Shown here: piece by piece, positions 1 to 10,541 of the stretch | Position numbering within the stretch: the first letter of the stretch is position 1 | How the letters are laid out: every line of letters begins with the position of its first letter | Assembly: GCF_910592395.1 (NCBI RefSeq) | Contig: NC_088321.1 | Span: 4,402,001-4,466,000, forward strand | Length of the DNA: 64,000 nt | Direction of reading: 5' to 3' | Origin: Lineus longissimus | Taxonomy: Eukaryota; Nemertea; Pilidiophora; Heteronemertea; Lineidae | Notes under the pieces: model-generated | The model's database searches: none | Told to the model about the DNA's origin: nothing | The model's input: the letters and a program-made list of their open reading frames with translations, nothing else | Made by a program: the position numbers and the translations under genes

Positions 1-2610
1 AAAATTCAACTGATTGCAAAACGTGCTGAACACAACCGATGATTATTGTATTGATGCATTTGCATAAGAATTGGGACAGTGTTGCCCCCATACCTACATA
101 TCTCTGTCAGGTGTTGGGCAATAAAGGTTTTAGTGGAGCGATAAGTTCCTACGGGGTCACATGAGAGTATGGGGCAATACGGAGCAGGCTATAATATAAC
201 TGTTATTTTAACTGTAATGCGAGCTGCTAAATAATTCATTATGCCTCTGTAGATGTAGATGCCTCTTAGCGTGCTTTTATTTTTATGACTGACACTGCAA
301 AGCCGCAATTAATCATAAAAAGGATATTTTAACCTATCATGATCTCCATGAGTAGGACAATACGGGATGCCTCCAGCCCCTCCCCCAGAAATATTTTTTG
401 GTCAGATCACGTCAAAGCCCTCAATTTTCAAATGAAATTAACTGAAAGTCACCCAACGGTTAAAGCAACAACTTGTAGAAGGCAGGTTCCATGCACAGTC
501 TACCCTTCACAGGACCTACTAAGGTTGTCCCCGAGGATACCCCAAAGATTCCACCCACGAGCTTTTTCCATACTTCTAGTTGTCAGCTTAACTCCTAAGA
601 GGTTTTATTTTACCCTTTCTCGTATAATTAATTGGAAAAATAAATAAGTATCATGAAAGGTGGTTCCGCAGATAGTTCTGTGCATTTGTTATTTTCAGAT
701 TGAGATTTGTTTTTTTTCTCTAAAAGGATACAATATGGAGATATTATCATAATTGACTAAAAATTACTCCAGGGTGAAAATATAACTTATACCGACACAT
801 CACCACTTCTTTTCAGCAACCTTTTACAGCTTCCACCCCTGCTCTAGCATTGCTAGCATTATTTTCGTGCTTGCTACTTAGCTGCCCCCAAGTACCACAG
901 AATGTAAACATGAGCTAGGCTTTCTTGGAGAACAGCATTACACAAAGAGCTACATGTATCAATTTTACCTTAAAAGTTTATCGATTTAAATCTAAGACAT
1001 CATGTGACATTCCAGAGCCAAAATATGGTATGTACAAAGATCAATATTCATAGACTCTATAGATGATACTATATCTAGTAGATGATGATTAGTAGTAGGT
1101 ATAATGTCCCTTTCAACGCCCAAAGTCCGAAGCCGAAAGTCTGAGGGTCCCGGGGCGTTGAAAGGTGCATCATTCGACGCCCGCGACAAATGCCCTCCCG
1201 TGGTATTGTGCTTGAATAATTTTTTCCGCGCTTCGTGTAAGCGCTCAAAATTCGGCGCTATCCGTCCGCGCTGTCCAAGGGAGGGCATTCGTCGCGTAGC
1301 AGAGTACAAGCAGCCCGATGCCGCAACGAGCACAGATTAATGTGCACTCTTATTCGCGCTCCTCCTGAGGTTTTACGGGCTGCTGTCACAAGCCAAGCGG
1401 AGCTAAGAATGTGGATCAATTAGGGTCTCCACCATCGGGAAAGTCTGTTCGGGGCAAATAGCCTACTGAAGCATTCTGTTGCTAAAACTGGGATGTTATC
1501 AGTGTCTAGGCAATCCTTGTCATTGACTATGCATAGAGACTGCTCATCCTAGCTAAAATTATGACGCGATTTGCCTCGACTCGTCGCCACATTTTAGGGG
1601 TCCCGTCTCCTCAATGTCCGTTTAGCTCCAAAGCAACGAGGTCTGTCATCTTCGTCTCGCATAGTGGCCGGGTTCGTATAGCGCGGGAAGAGGAGGACAG
1701 GACAGCTCTCTTGCGCCAACCTTTTCCTGATGGAAGGATGGATATTTTGACATGCACATGAAGAAAGAATAACTCATATACAACGTATTTGTGATATGAA
1801 AAAAAAACACTTTTATTTCTGTTGTCTTTTCACATCGTTTTGTAAGATTTTTCTTCATGCATAATATTTTTATATGCTTAAAGACCCAGGCGCGTCCGAC
1901 CTCGTGACAAAAATGCAGTTTTACACATGCTTATGCATTTTTATTCTGTTTCCCTGATTGGGTTTTTGATGACGACAGCACATGTACATTGTATGTGTGC
2001 CCGGGCTGATCGTTTTCTTGGCTCACTATATAGAGGAATACATCTTATTCTTAATGCTCTTGGTCTACGTGCATGTTCACCACTCGAGTATACGCGTTTT
2101 ATTTTTATAAACGCCCTATAGAATGCTTAATATATTCCGACTCTAAAATTAACACTCAATGTAAGATGCCTGCCGTACATGGCGCATTTTTCTATGTTTT
2201 TTCGGGAGAAACTCACCCGCCATGAAAATAGTTGTCTCAAGTTGGCTATGCTTATAATATAAAGTTGGTCGGCATTTTCCATTGATCTTTGTTATACAAG
2301 AGTATACCTTTCTTATGAAGGTCTATAAGAGTATACAATGGCCTATATATATTTGCAATCAATATTTTTGTGTTTCAATAAGCACCATTAAATGAAACTG
2401 AAGATGAAGCTACTGTTATTCTTAGTCTAGAATGCAGCAATAAAGGATGTCTGATGTGGCGTTGCTTTTTCCTAATACGCTCCGATGTTTTGCAGGAACA
2501 ATCTCCCAATCTTTAGCGCGACAATGTTAGCGTCTGATCGATTGCATCCTTCACAACAGCAAAGGTAAGAAACATTTCATGTTCTTCATTGGTCTTACTC
2601 TTTTGACATT
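1..2610. other. Flanking DNA with no supported gene
   Basis: I see no convincing coding region in this 2.6-kb flank of the outer Polinton. The open frames are short, have no recognisable domains, and overlap on both strands. The only structure that stands out is a nested inverted repeat at 1108-1296. Composition is AT-rich with one GC-richer block at about 1100-1370. Confidence 0.6.
1108..1296. repeat. Nested inverted repeats
   Basis: An inner pair (CCTTTCAACGCCC near 1108 and its complement near 1152-1164) is followed by a second pair, GCGACAAATGCCCTCCC near 1183-1199 and a 16/17 complement near 1280-1296. The arrangement could be a decayed MITE or hairpin repeat. No flanking duplication was identified. 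Confidence 0.4.
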
Positions 2611-2619
2611 TACATAAGT
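2611..2619. repeat. Target-site duplication of Polinton P1, left copy
   Basis: TACATAAGT here is repeated exactly at 46786-46794, directly outside the right terminus. Polintons normally make 6-bp duplications. TACATA plus an AGT triplet gained at the left terminus (AGTAGTAAT against AGTAAT) would explain the 9-bp match. Confidence 0.8.
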
Positions 2620-2789
2620 AGTAATAAGGAAACGAATGTACGACTATCTACGACTAATCCTGGGAACTTGGGCAAAAAACTTCACCCTTCATCATTATTC
2701 ATGTACATTTGGCAAGATATCTAAGTTTTAACCCACAAACACTACCAAAAACCCAACATGGAAAATTTCTGTAAACACTGGGGGTAAGC
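2620..2789. repeat. P1 left terminal inverted repeat
   Basis: The sequence from AGTAATAAGG to about 2789 is the reverse complement of 46617-46785, with scattered substitutions and small differences (I estimate about 90% identity by eye). It begins 5'-AG, as Polinton termini do. Positions 2790-2880 are non-coding leader before the first gene. Confidence 0.92.
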
Positions 2790-2883
2790 GAAGTTTTCAT
2801 CATTTATGGAGATTTGCATTTCATGCCAAAACCTACCAAAATACGTAACATGGATAAAATGACAAAGTTTCCTTATTACTTAA

Positions 2884-4134
2884 ATGGATACCTTTAAAGA
2901 GTTAAAAGTATTTGTCACAGAAACACAGAGTTTCAGCAGTGAAGTTTTAGACCCTACAATGTCTTATGGTTTAACTTTTAAGCAGGAAACAGAAGTGAAT
3001 AAGTGGTTGTCTAAGTGTGATATGTCTTACTATCCGAATCAGATGAATTTTGCTGTTTATTGCGCCACAACGTTGACAGGACTACCGGAAGTGACTGAGG
3101 TTGAATTCTCGCTGGTCAAATCAATCTACAAATTTCACGTTTACTACCAAGTAAGAAAAATACTCAAACAGATGGAAGTACCCTTACCCACGGATGACGC
3201 ATGTAACTCTACTAAGAATCATTACAGTGTAACAGAATTCTACAGATTATGTAATGAATTTAAAGTATCTCCTGACTGTGATTTTAGAACCAAGAGAGGA
3301 GACAATAAAAGCCTTGGTACTATTCACTTTATGGGATCTGCAGTTCACGGAAATGGTTTCATAGAACATAGAAACCACTTTGCTTTACCAGATAAACATT
3401 ACACCTTTGCTCAATCGTTACACATCGCTAAGATTGAGAGAATCGTTCAGAATGATGACGGTTGGAAGTATTTTATTCGCCCAAAGAATAGCTTGACTAA
3501 CTCTGGAATTGTTAGATTAAACGATAGCATAAGAATATACGTCTACTGCATTCTAGGAGCACAGGCTGAAGCAAGAACTTCGATAGTTGGTAGTTTTGGA
3601 ACTGAATTGGATGCGCAGAAGCAATTCTTAAATCTCCTGCAAGACGCTGTAAATCAACATGTGGATATCCCTACCTCAATTGCTAGATACCAGAAAGCAC
3701 TGTCGGACACTCACACACGATTAGACTATGTAATTTCCCCAGGCCTGTACATCATAGGGTCTGACATGGTACTCAAGATCGGTAAGATCGAGAATTACAA
3801 CAATGATATCCTGATAGCAACTAAACACTTGAAGCCTGGTAAGAATAACATTAACAATGAAAAGACCTTGCCTCCTCCATTGATGCAAGGTCAAACTTCT
3901 AAGAAGATAAGGGTTAAGGCTAATGTAACCACACCCAAAGATGTGAAGACTGCTGTGTCCAGTAAAACTGCTGTAACAAGTAAAACTGCTGTAACCGGTA
4001 GGCCTACTGGACAGATCAGGCCTGATGTGCCCAGTAAGACTGATGAAACCAGTAAATCTGATGATACTCATGAAACAATCAAGTTTATCATCTATGCTGT
4101 TGTTGGCAGTTTAATTCTTATTACTGTAAAGTAA
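2884..4134 (+). CDS. Conserved Polinton protein with C-terminal membrane anchor
   Basis: This 416-aa protein is intact. Its counterpart in P2 is at 35807-37072. The two share blocks around residues 55-105 (FAVYCAT, then a KFHVYYQVRKIL-like stretch and a PLP motif) and around 205-225 (RLNDSIRIYVYCILGAQ-like), plus a YNN motif near 305. The C-terminus has a charged, Lys/Thr-rich repeat region (VTSKTAVT and similar, residues 340-390), then a single hydrophobic segment near 399-415, so it is probably tail-anchored. I recognise it as a recurrent Polinton protein but know no established function. A virion-membrane or entry role would be speculation. The start ATG lies in TTAAATGG. It ends directly against the next gene's ATG (TAAATGG). 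Confidence 0.8.
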   Translation: MDTFKELKVFVTETQSFSSEVLDPTMSYGLTFKQETEVNKWLSKCDMSYYPNQMNFAVYCATTLTGLPEVTEVEFSLVKSIYKFHVYYQVRKILKQMEVPLPTDDACNSTKNHYSVTEFYRLCNEFKVSPDCDFRTKRGDNKSLGTIHFMGSAVHGNGFIEHRNHFALPDKHYTFAQSLHIAKIERIVQNDDGWKYFIRPKNSLTNSGIVRLNDSIRIYVYCILGAQAEARTSIVGSFGTELDAQKQFLNLLQDAVNQHVDIPTSIARYQKALSDTHTRLDYVISPGLYIIGSDMVLKIGKIENYNNDILIATKHLKPGKNNINNEKTLPPPLMQGQTSKKIRVKANVTTPKDVKTAVSSKTAVTSKTAVTGRPTGQIRPDVPSKTDETSKSDDTHETIKFIIYAVVGSLILITVK

Positions 4135-5890
4135 ATGGATGAAAGAGGAGTAGGAGAAGAATTCGAAATGGAGGAGATGAAGAATCTTTTAGCAGCAGAA
4201 GCAAGAAATAGAACTGATGAAACATCACTCATTACCCAAATTGATTCAGAATCAACATCATCATACCATTCCCCAATTGATGATGATAATTCTGAAACAT
4301 CATACAGTGACAATGATTTTTTGAAGGAATTAAATAGGATTCAAGATGAAAGTGAAAAAAAAATCTAACTACCGATGATACATTTAAAAATACACGTGTT
4401 GATGACTCTGATGATGGATCAAATTGGCGTGATAGAAATGTTAAGGAATCTGAAAAAATGAGAAAGATTTTTGATGAAAGAGACAAGACAGAGGATGCAA
4501 AAGTTTCCGAAGCTAATAGAATGAAAGTGCTTAGCTCTGAAAATTTTATTAAGTACAAACCGAAGAAATTTACATATGGAACTTTAGTGACTCTTTCCAG
4601 ACGTGTTTTTACAGCAGAAGAAGTCATACATATCATTGATGACCTTAATCGTGATATCGTAATTTCTGGTAATGAGCTCTTAAAAGAAATAACAAATGAA
4701 ACTCTCTACATGATAGGACACAATAAAGGAGAACTAGTTTGGGTTAGAATAACAGATAAAAAGGGTAGTCTTTTAGAAAATTCTACAATAAAAAGCTCTC
4801 CTGGTGGTAAATCAGTACTGGAGATATTAAATTACTGGAATTATTATTTGAAGGCACAGGACGTATTGCCGAACGAAGACAAGAACTAGAAGATGAAGCT
4901 GAAAAGAAAAGAAAAGAGAGAAGAGAAGCAGCCGTTTTCCTTAATCAACTAAGCGGTGATGATAAAACGTCAACACCAAGAGAACAAATTCAAATGCAGG
5001 AAATTGTTCATGAATTACGTCCGTCGTCACCGTCAAGAACACGAATCAATAGACCTACACTACAGAGAACAAATTTAGCAGCACAAATTACTGACGTAAT
5101 CAATAGTGAAGATGGAAGTTACGATGGAAGTTATGATGAAGATATTTTGAATCAAACACTAATGGAAACACTGATGGGAGCAACTGATCAAGAACTAGTG
5201 GAAGAATTTGGTAAGAAAGATGCTAGAGAAATTAGAACAATGATATTGAGTGATAAAAAGATGGGTAAAACGAGAGGAAGACTCATCAGTAAGATTGCAC
5301 TCCTTGATGAACAACACGACCAAGAAACAGATCCTGTTAAGAAACAAGAAATTAAGGATTTACTAGATCAAGAAAGGAGAAGTTTGAAATACCTTAATGA
5401 TGAATATGAATCACAAAATGAAAGATGGAAGAGAATTTGGATAGACTACATTAAAAGACCAGATTCAGAGATTTCACTCAAGGACAGAATCAAGTTACTT
5501 TTTAAGGTTGAAGGCCTTACAATTGCTGCAATAGTCGCTGCAGTGACTATGATACTGACCACTTTAGGTCTTGGTATCAGTAATTCTTTGAAACCTGTGT
5601 CTAAACCAGGGCCAAGTCCAACTCCACCAACACCGGATAAACCACCATCAATTCCAGATAAAGTGAAAGAAGGACTAAAGAAGTTTGCTGAATGGCTAAA
5701 AGAACTAGCCAAGAAATCAGTTGCGGCTTTACCGGGAATCATCAGTGCTATTGTCTCATTTCTCCTGAAAACAATTGGTGCAGTTGTTGGGTTCATGGCC
5801 GAACATCTAGTCATTCTAGTGATTGTTGTTGTTAGCTCCATAATTTATGGTTTAATAGAAGGTGTTAAAGCTGTTAAAGTTGCTAAATAA
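4135..5890 (+). pseudogene. Multi-helix membrane protein of Polinton, two frameshifts
   Basis: This is the homologue of the intact P2 gene at 29220-30659 (479 aa). The reading frame changes twice, first at an A-run near 4354-4363 and again near 4835-4855. This leaves three open segments: 4135-4368, about 4372-4889, and about 4850-5890. The N-terminal part is acidic and probably disordered. The C-terminal part has a conserved amphipathic/hydrophobic block (LKDRIKLLF then a helix near 5505-5585), a Pro-rich linker (5600-5660), and two further hydrophobic segments at 5715-5870 including an ALPGIIS motif. The same layout occurs in P2 and is typical of a widespread Polinton protein of unknown role. 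The first break is in a homopolymer, so assembly error is possible there. Confidence 0.75.
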
Positions 5891-5941
5891 AATTAAAGCT
5901 GTTAAGTAAAATTAAATCAATTTCATGTAAATTAAATAGAA

Positions 5942-7198
5942 ATGACAACTGGAGTACTGCTAAACACTGAAAGGAGTCATAAGATTCCACTCGGATTAAA
6001 GGCCGAGAGAAATCATCACATTATCACACACAATCCGTCTTCTGCTAATCCAAAAGAAACATTGTACATTAGAATACCTGCTTTAAGAGAAAATACGTTC
6101 TTTGTACCCAGGTCTCTTTTTCTGTCAGCTGATGTCACCATTTCTGGTGATTCAAAGAACAGCGTGGTTACCAATCTCGGCAGAAACCTGTTATACAAGA
6201 TGGTGATAAAATGGGGAACGGAACAGATATTTGATCTCAATGAATACAGTCATTATTCGACTTTTAAAGATCTGTGGTTAACAGAGGAGCAAAGGAACGA
6301 TAGTGTTTTTCAAGGTATTCAGTCAGAAAATTTTAGAAAGTTGAGATCAGGTGTGGCAGAAGCCGACGTTACCGGTGAAACCAGCGATGAGAAAACACTG
6401 AAGAGAGTATTTAGAACCAAGTACAAGATACCGTTAGATTTTGAACTATTTTTCAACTATGCTCCATTTTACAAGTTTCCAATTCAAGAGGATGTGATCA
6501 TCGAGATTACGTTAGCGCCAAAAGAGGAGATTATTGTTACCAGTACAACTGCAAACATGAATTACAAACTTGAAAATATCAGTTTTGAATATGACACTGT
6601 AACTAACAAGGGATTAGCCAATATGCTAACAAACAAGTACAATTCAGGTTTCTCCATCTATTACGACTGGATAGATCACTTCAAAACTGTCAACGTAACG
6701 TCCAATGAAACGCTGATCAACGAGAACATCAATTTTCCTTGAAAGTCCATAAAAGGACTATTACTTCTATTCATCTCTGATTACACTGATGGTTTAAGAG
6801 ATTCTGAAAAGTTTGAAAATCCTAACATCACAAAAGTGCAAATAACCATCGAAGGAGTTGCTAATCAGGTATTCCCAGAAGGAATGAGAATGCTAGATCA
6901 ATGGGAGGAGATCAAGAAACACTTCATGACCGAAGACTTAAAGAAAACTTACGACTGCAACATGTCTATGAAAAAGTACTATGGAGACTCGAATAACTAC
7001 GGGCTTTGGTTGGACCTGAGAACTACTGAAGACAATAGATTACACGGATCGGGCAAAAAGCTTCAAAACACTAAAGATGGTATTCAATTGTCGATAACAA
7101 AAGAATCTGGAAAGGGGCCATACAAAATGCACATATTTGTGGTTTCTGATGCTCAAGTTAACATTCAAAATTCACAGATTGTTTCCTTGCAACATTAA
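5942..7198 (+). pseudogene. Major capsid protein (double jelly-roll type), in-frame stop
   Basis: The gene would encode about 418 aa, matching the P2 copy (33884-35100) across its length. Shared landmarks include the N-terminal LKAERNHxxITHNP-like block with TLY(I/V)xIP (residues 20-45), the FKDLWLTExQR block (about 105-115), the FY.P block, and the late DLRTTEDNxLHGSG block. These mark the Polinton major capsid family, the shell protein of the predicted virion. A TGA at 6740-6742 interrupts it, and the same frame continues afterwards to the stop at 7196-7198. The start ATG follows TAAATAGAA. It lies in a capsid-gene cluster. Confidence 0.82.
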
Positions 7199-7270
7199 GA
7201 TTGAATGTTTCATTGCAACATTAAGATCATTTTACAGTTAATATGAATCAATAGATTTCATTCTAAATAA
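7199..7270 (+). repeat. Short direct duplication in the intergenic spacer
   Basis: A TTGCAACATTAAGAT motif occurs at the end of the capsid gene (near 7187) and again near 7215. The gene end and part of the spacer therefore look duplicated. The spacer also supplies the AAATAAATGG start motif of the next gene. Confidence 0.5.
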
Positions 7271-7507
7271 ATGGAAACACCAGGAAAGAAGGAAAGCATC
7301 AATACACTGTACCAAAGTGTGTTATTGGCAACGACAACAATTGGTTACTCATATTTACTTAAGAGATTCTTGAGAATTGCCATTGGCCCGCCAAGTCAGG
7401 CAAACTTAGAAGAGATTCTTAAACTTGGCGGAATTGTAGCAGTAAGTAATTTAACATTGGAATACTTTTACGATCAAGGTATTTTACCCAGAAACATAAT
7501 CAAGTAG
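7271..7507 (+). CDS. Small conserved membrane protein
   Basis: This 78-aa protein is intact and aligns end to end with the 78-aa P2 protein at 31119-31355. The shared pattern is INT/NTIY...VLLA then GYS/GYG, (L)KxLL, GxPSxxxLxExLKLxGxVA, and a C-terminal QG(I)LPxNI. Two hydrophobic helices (about residues 15-38 and 46-60) suggest a membrane or virion-membrane protein. It lies between the capsid and penton genes and starts in AAATAAATGG. The function is unknown. Confidence 0.75.
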   Translation: METPGKKESINTLYQSVLLATTTIGYSYLLKRFLRIAIGPPSQANLEEILKLGGIVAVSNLTLEYFYDQGILPRNIIK

Positions 7508-7524
7508 AATTTACTGTACAGTAA

Positions 7525-8280
7525 ATGAAAACCGTGGTGTACATTAATTCCAGTGACTACCCAGAACAGAAATCACATGATTTAACCATACATCTTAACA
7601 CTGAAATTCAGAATGTCATTAGCGTCAGTTTGACATGTGCAGGAATACCTTGTACATTCTACAACATAAGTGAAGCAAAACAAAATAACGAAATTAAGGT
7701 GCGTGGATCTTCAATAGATGCTACAGAGATTAAAATACCCGATGGTCTCTATGACCTAGAAAGCTTTTCAAAGATGTTTGCAAATGAATTGAAAGAAAAT
7801 AGTTTAAGCAGAAATGCTGTTAAGTTTGATGTTGATGAACCCACTGGTAGGACAGTGATGAAGGTTCTCAAGAAAAAAAATAAGGAGTTTTACCAGGTTA
7901 TGTTTTTTGGTAAAAGCAATGAATTGCTTGGTTTCAAATCGAAATGGCCTTATCCCACGTACCCAGTTTTACCAACAAATGGCAAGATTGTAAGCGAGAG
8001 GCCCATAAATTTTAGACCAATGGACTATTTTGTTTTCCACTGTGACATCATCAACAATGTAATGAGCAATGGCAAGCCATCAGATGTCTTAGCCATTAGA
8101 CCAATAAAAGAAGCTAACTTTGGAGACATGTCATCATATTCCTTTGGAGATAACATGGAAATTCCGTGCAAATCAAGTGTTGGCAAGTTGAATATTCGCC
8201 TAACAGATGAAAACAATGACATTATCGACCTTAATGGTTTTGATATACAGTACCAATTGATCTTTACTCACTGCGCCTAA
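7525..8280 (+). CDS. Minor capsid (penton-like, single jelly-roll) protein
   Basis: This 251-aa protein is intact. It has the penton-like features of Polinton PX-type proteins. The N-terminus is a strand-rich segment starting VVYINSSDYP. A central IPDGLYDLxxF block is followed by GFKSKWPYP. The C-terminal half has NGKPSDVLAIRP, then a Cys-containing IPCKSSVGKLNIRLTDENND segment. The P2 homologue is at 28541-29230, and a second P1 paralogue lies at 16461-17198. Its expected role is to form the pentameric vertices of the capsid. The start is in AGTAAATG. A short tandem duplication (CCTTTACTCACTGCGCCT type) follows the stop at 8266-8299. Confidence 0.78.
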   Translation: MKTVVYINSSDYPEQKSHDLTIHLNTEIQNVISVSLTCAGIPCTFYNISEAKQNNEIKVRGSSIDATEIKIPDGLYDLESFSKMFANELKENSLSRNAVKFDVDEPTGRTVMKVLKKKNKEFYQVMFFGKSNELLGFKSKWPYPTYPVLPTNGKIVSERPINFRPMDYFVFHCDIINNVMSNGKPSDVLAIRPIKEANFGDMSSYSFGDNMEIPCKSSVGKLNIRLTDENNDIIDLNGFDIQYQLIFTHCA

Positions 8281-8315
8281 CCTTTACTCACTGCGCCTGA
8301 TTTTAAGTAAACTAA

Positions 8316-8754
8316 ATGGCAGGCATAGCTATGATGATTGGTTCTGCGGTGGTGAATGGTTTAGCCTTCACCGGTTCTGGCTACCTTTTTAAATCACTAG
8401 ACAAGAATGGCTACGAGGCTGAAATGAAGAGACATAATTTAGCGCAAGAGCAATTGCAAAGAGCATCTACGGAATGGGATGAGCGTAGGAAAAATACCAT
8501 TGACTTCGTTAACCTTGAATTAAAGAGAGAACATGAAGCGGCAATTGATTTCAAAAATGCCGACACCACACTTTCAGTGTACAACAGTTTAAACCCACAT
8601 AATGGAATTACCATTCCTAGACAACCGCAATTGAGCGACTACTACAAGCCCAGCGATGAAATGAAGAATCACGAATACCTTTTCGATCATTTTAGGATTG
8701 AGCGGCTTGGGTTTGGGGATTTACCATTTTGTTAGAAAGAAGAAAAAAGAATAA
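8316..8754 (+). pseudogene. Small helical Polinton protein, frameshifted near C-terminus
   Basis: This is the homologue of the 131-aa P2 protein at 30665-31060. It shares an MAG start, an N-terminal hydrophobic helix, an E(M/R)KRHxLAxExLQ block (residues 32-50), a basic coiled-coil-like stretch, and a PxLSxYYKPS motif (about 108-116). The present frame ends at 8735. The other frame downstream of about 8685 encodes a hydrophobic segment ending in a Lys-rich tail (stop 8752-8754), matching the C-terminal membrane helix of P2. A one-base frameshift is therefore likely. The function is unknown, possibly a minor virion protein. Confidence 0.7.
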
Positions 8755-8776
8755 GGAAAAAGAATAAGAAGAAAGA

Positions 8777-9391
8777 CTAAACGTGAATAAAACCATATGG
8801 GTGTTCTAGTCTTATGATTAATTTAGATCCTTTCGTCTTTTTAAGGGCATCTATGTATTTTTGCCTCTGGTCTTTAGGGATAACACTATTTTCTTCTAAG
8901 GCATCTTTCATTGCCGATTCATCCTTGTTGAAAAACAGGACTAAAACCCTTATGTTCTCTCTGAAGTCCTTAACAACAGAGTTGTACTTCTGAACGATTA
9001 ACCAAACAGTCAGATTGTAGTGTCTACCGGAAAAGGCCAAGTTACATAACTCAGACACCTTCTTCTTTGTGTCTCTCAAATTAGCACAGTCATCAATGAT
9101 GAATAATGTCTGTGATCCTTCGAAGGCCATGGTGGCAAATTGAAGCACAGGGTCTAAATTACTTGCTACAGCAATTGGATTGACAATGAAAACATTCTTG
9201 TCTTCGTAAATCCATCTCCTATTGTACGTCTTGTTTCTGAAGTAAGTGGGACAGAAAATGACTATGTTCTGGAACTTATGACGATATTCCTTCGCTGAGA
9301 GGTCAAGAGTAAAATGAGTCTTACCGCAATTGGTGACTCCTGAAATCAACATGTTGTGTGCATCGAAAACTAGTATGTCTTTTGCCTTCAT
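8777..9391 (-). CDS. FtsK/HerA-type genome-packaging ATPase
   Basis: This 204-aa protein is intact. Walker A is GVTNCGKT at residues 18-25. Walker B is LFIIDD at 96-101. A sensor-like QKYN motif follows near 144-147. Length and motifs match the A32-like packaging ATPases of Polintons, which drive genome DNA into the capsid. The P2 orthologue is at 33203-33826. It is the only minus-strand gene in the left block. It is divergent from the integrase, with just 4 bp between the two start codons. Confidence 0.9.
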   Translation of the reverse strand: MKAKDILVFDAHNMLISGVTNCGKTHFTLDLSAKEYRHKFQNIVIFCPTYFRNKTYNRRWIYEDKNVFIVNPIAVASNLDPVLQFATMAFEGSQTLFIIDDCANLRDTKKKVSELCNLAFSGRHYNLTVWLIVQKYNSVVKDFRENIRVLVLFFNKDESAMKDALEENSVIPKDQRQKYIDALKKTKGSKLIIRLEHPYGFIHV

Positions 9392-9398
9392 TTAAATG
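9389..9398. promoter_or_regulatory. Palindromic start element shared by two divergent genes
   Basis: CATTTAAATG is a perfect palindrome. Its left CAT is the start codon of the minus-strand ATPase and its right ATG is the integrase start. Each ATG therefore sits in TAAATG, the motif found at other gene starts of P1 and P2. There is no room for a 5' leader, which suggests that transcription starts inside the motif. That is inference from spacing. Confidence 0.6.
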
Positions 9399-10508
9399 AG
9401 TAAAACAGAACTGAAAGACCCAGGCAGCATCGAACGGTATCTGAGAGATTTGTACTTCAATCCTGAAAGCCCTGTGGCTTACAGTTCATTAAGTAAGATA
9501 TGGAAAAAAGTAAGGGAAGATAAAAAATTGGTCAGGTACAAGGAAGTGAAAGAATTTCTAGACACACTACCAACTCACCAACTACACAAACCGGCCATTA
9601 AGAAATTTACGTTCCGAAAGACAATGGTATCTTACATCGATCAACAATGGCAAGCAGATCTTGTGGACATGCAAAAATTTGAGAAACAGAATAAAGGCAA
9701 CAGATTCATTTTGACAGTAATTGACTTATTCAGTCGCTATGCTTGGGCTATGGCCGTTAAGAGCAAGAGAGGAGAAGAAATCAGAGATGCATTTAAAGTG
9801 ATTTTCAGAGAAGCAAAACCAGAAAAGATCCAGTTTGATGACGGTACAGAATTCTACAACAAACACTTCAAGGAACTCTTAACAGAAAATGACATTGAGT
9901 GGTTCTCTACATTTTCAAGTAAGAAGGCAGCAGTTGTGGAAAGATTCAACAGAACTTTAAAGAATAAAATGTGGAAGTACTTCACCGCAAAGGAAACTGA
10001 CAAGTGGGTAGATGTCCTAGATGAATTGGTGAGCGGGTACAACAACTCATTTCACTCAACAATAGGTATGAAACCAATTGAAGCCAGAAAGAGGGAGAAT
10101 GAAGGAACTGTCTGGTACAACTTTTACGGCTTACATCTTAAAGAAACATTTGGTGATCCAAAGTACAAGGTTGGTGACAGTGTCAGAATTTCAAAGTACA
10201 AGACTATTTTTGACAAAGGCTACTTGCCCAATTTCACTGAAGAAGTTTTTCAAATAAGACAGATCATCTTCACTCATCCTATCGTCTACAAACTTGAAGA
10301 TTACCAAAAGGAAGAAATTCAAGGATATTTCTATGATGAGGGATTAAGTTATGTTCCCAATCCTGACCAAATAGAATACAAGATCGAGAAGATAATAAGG
10401 CGCAAGACCACTAAAGGCAAGAAATACGGATTAGTGAAATGGAAAGGCTGCAGTGAAAAATTCAATGAATGGTTACCAATTTCAGACATAAAAAGCCTAA
10501 AAGTCTAA
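9396..10508 (+). CDS. rve-family integrase with C-terminal chromodomain
   Basis: This 370-aa protein is intact. The catalytic core shows WQADLVDM (first Asp at about 88), FDDGTEF (about 147-153) and VVERFNRTLK (Glu at about 182), a D,D-33-E type triad. A C-terminal chromodomain (about 326-370) has aromatic and KWKG-type residues, ending in a NEWL motif. This is the typical retrovirus-like Polinton integrase that inserts the element and makes the short target duplication. The chromodomain may steer it to modified histones. It is divergent from the ATPase. The P2 integrase is shorter, lacks the chromodomain and differs at the third catalytic position. Confidence 0.92.
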   Translation: MSKTELKDPGSIERYLRDLYFNPESPVAYSSLSKIWKKVREDKKLVRYKEVKEFLDTLPTHQLHKPAIKKFTFRKTMVSYIDQQWQADLVDMQKFEKQNKGNRFILTVIDLFSRYAWAMAVKSKRGEEIRDAFKVIFREAKPEKIQFDDGTEFYNKHFKELLTENDIEWFSTFSSKKAAVVERFNRTLKNKMWKYFTAKETDKWVDVLDELVSGYNNSFHSTIGMKPIEARKRENEGTVWYNFYGLHLKETFGDPKYKVGDSVRISKYKTIFDKGYLPNFTEEVFQIRQIIFTHPIVYKLEDYQKEEIQGYFYDEGLSYVPNPDQIEYKIEKIIRRKTTKGKKYGLVKWKGCSEKFNEWLPISDIKSLKV

Positions 10509-10541
10509 AAAACCTTAATTTAAAAACTTTTTGTCCTTTAA

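Noticed and set aside
992-2121. Short open frames on both strands in the left flank
   Set aside because: No domains, mutually overlapping, and some are translations of inverted repeats.
5942-7198. Stop-codon reassignment, because in-frame TGA or TAG codons interrupt several core genes (6740, 10980, 39858, 47331, 60926)
   Set aside because: Both TGA and TAG are affected, the same codons end other intact genes, and frameshifts accompany them. Ordinary decay or sequence error explains this better.
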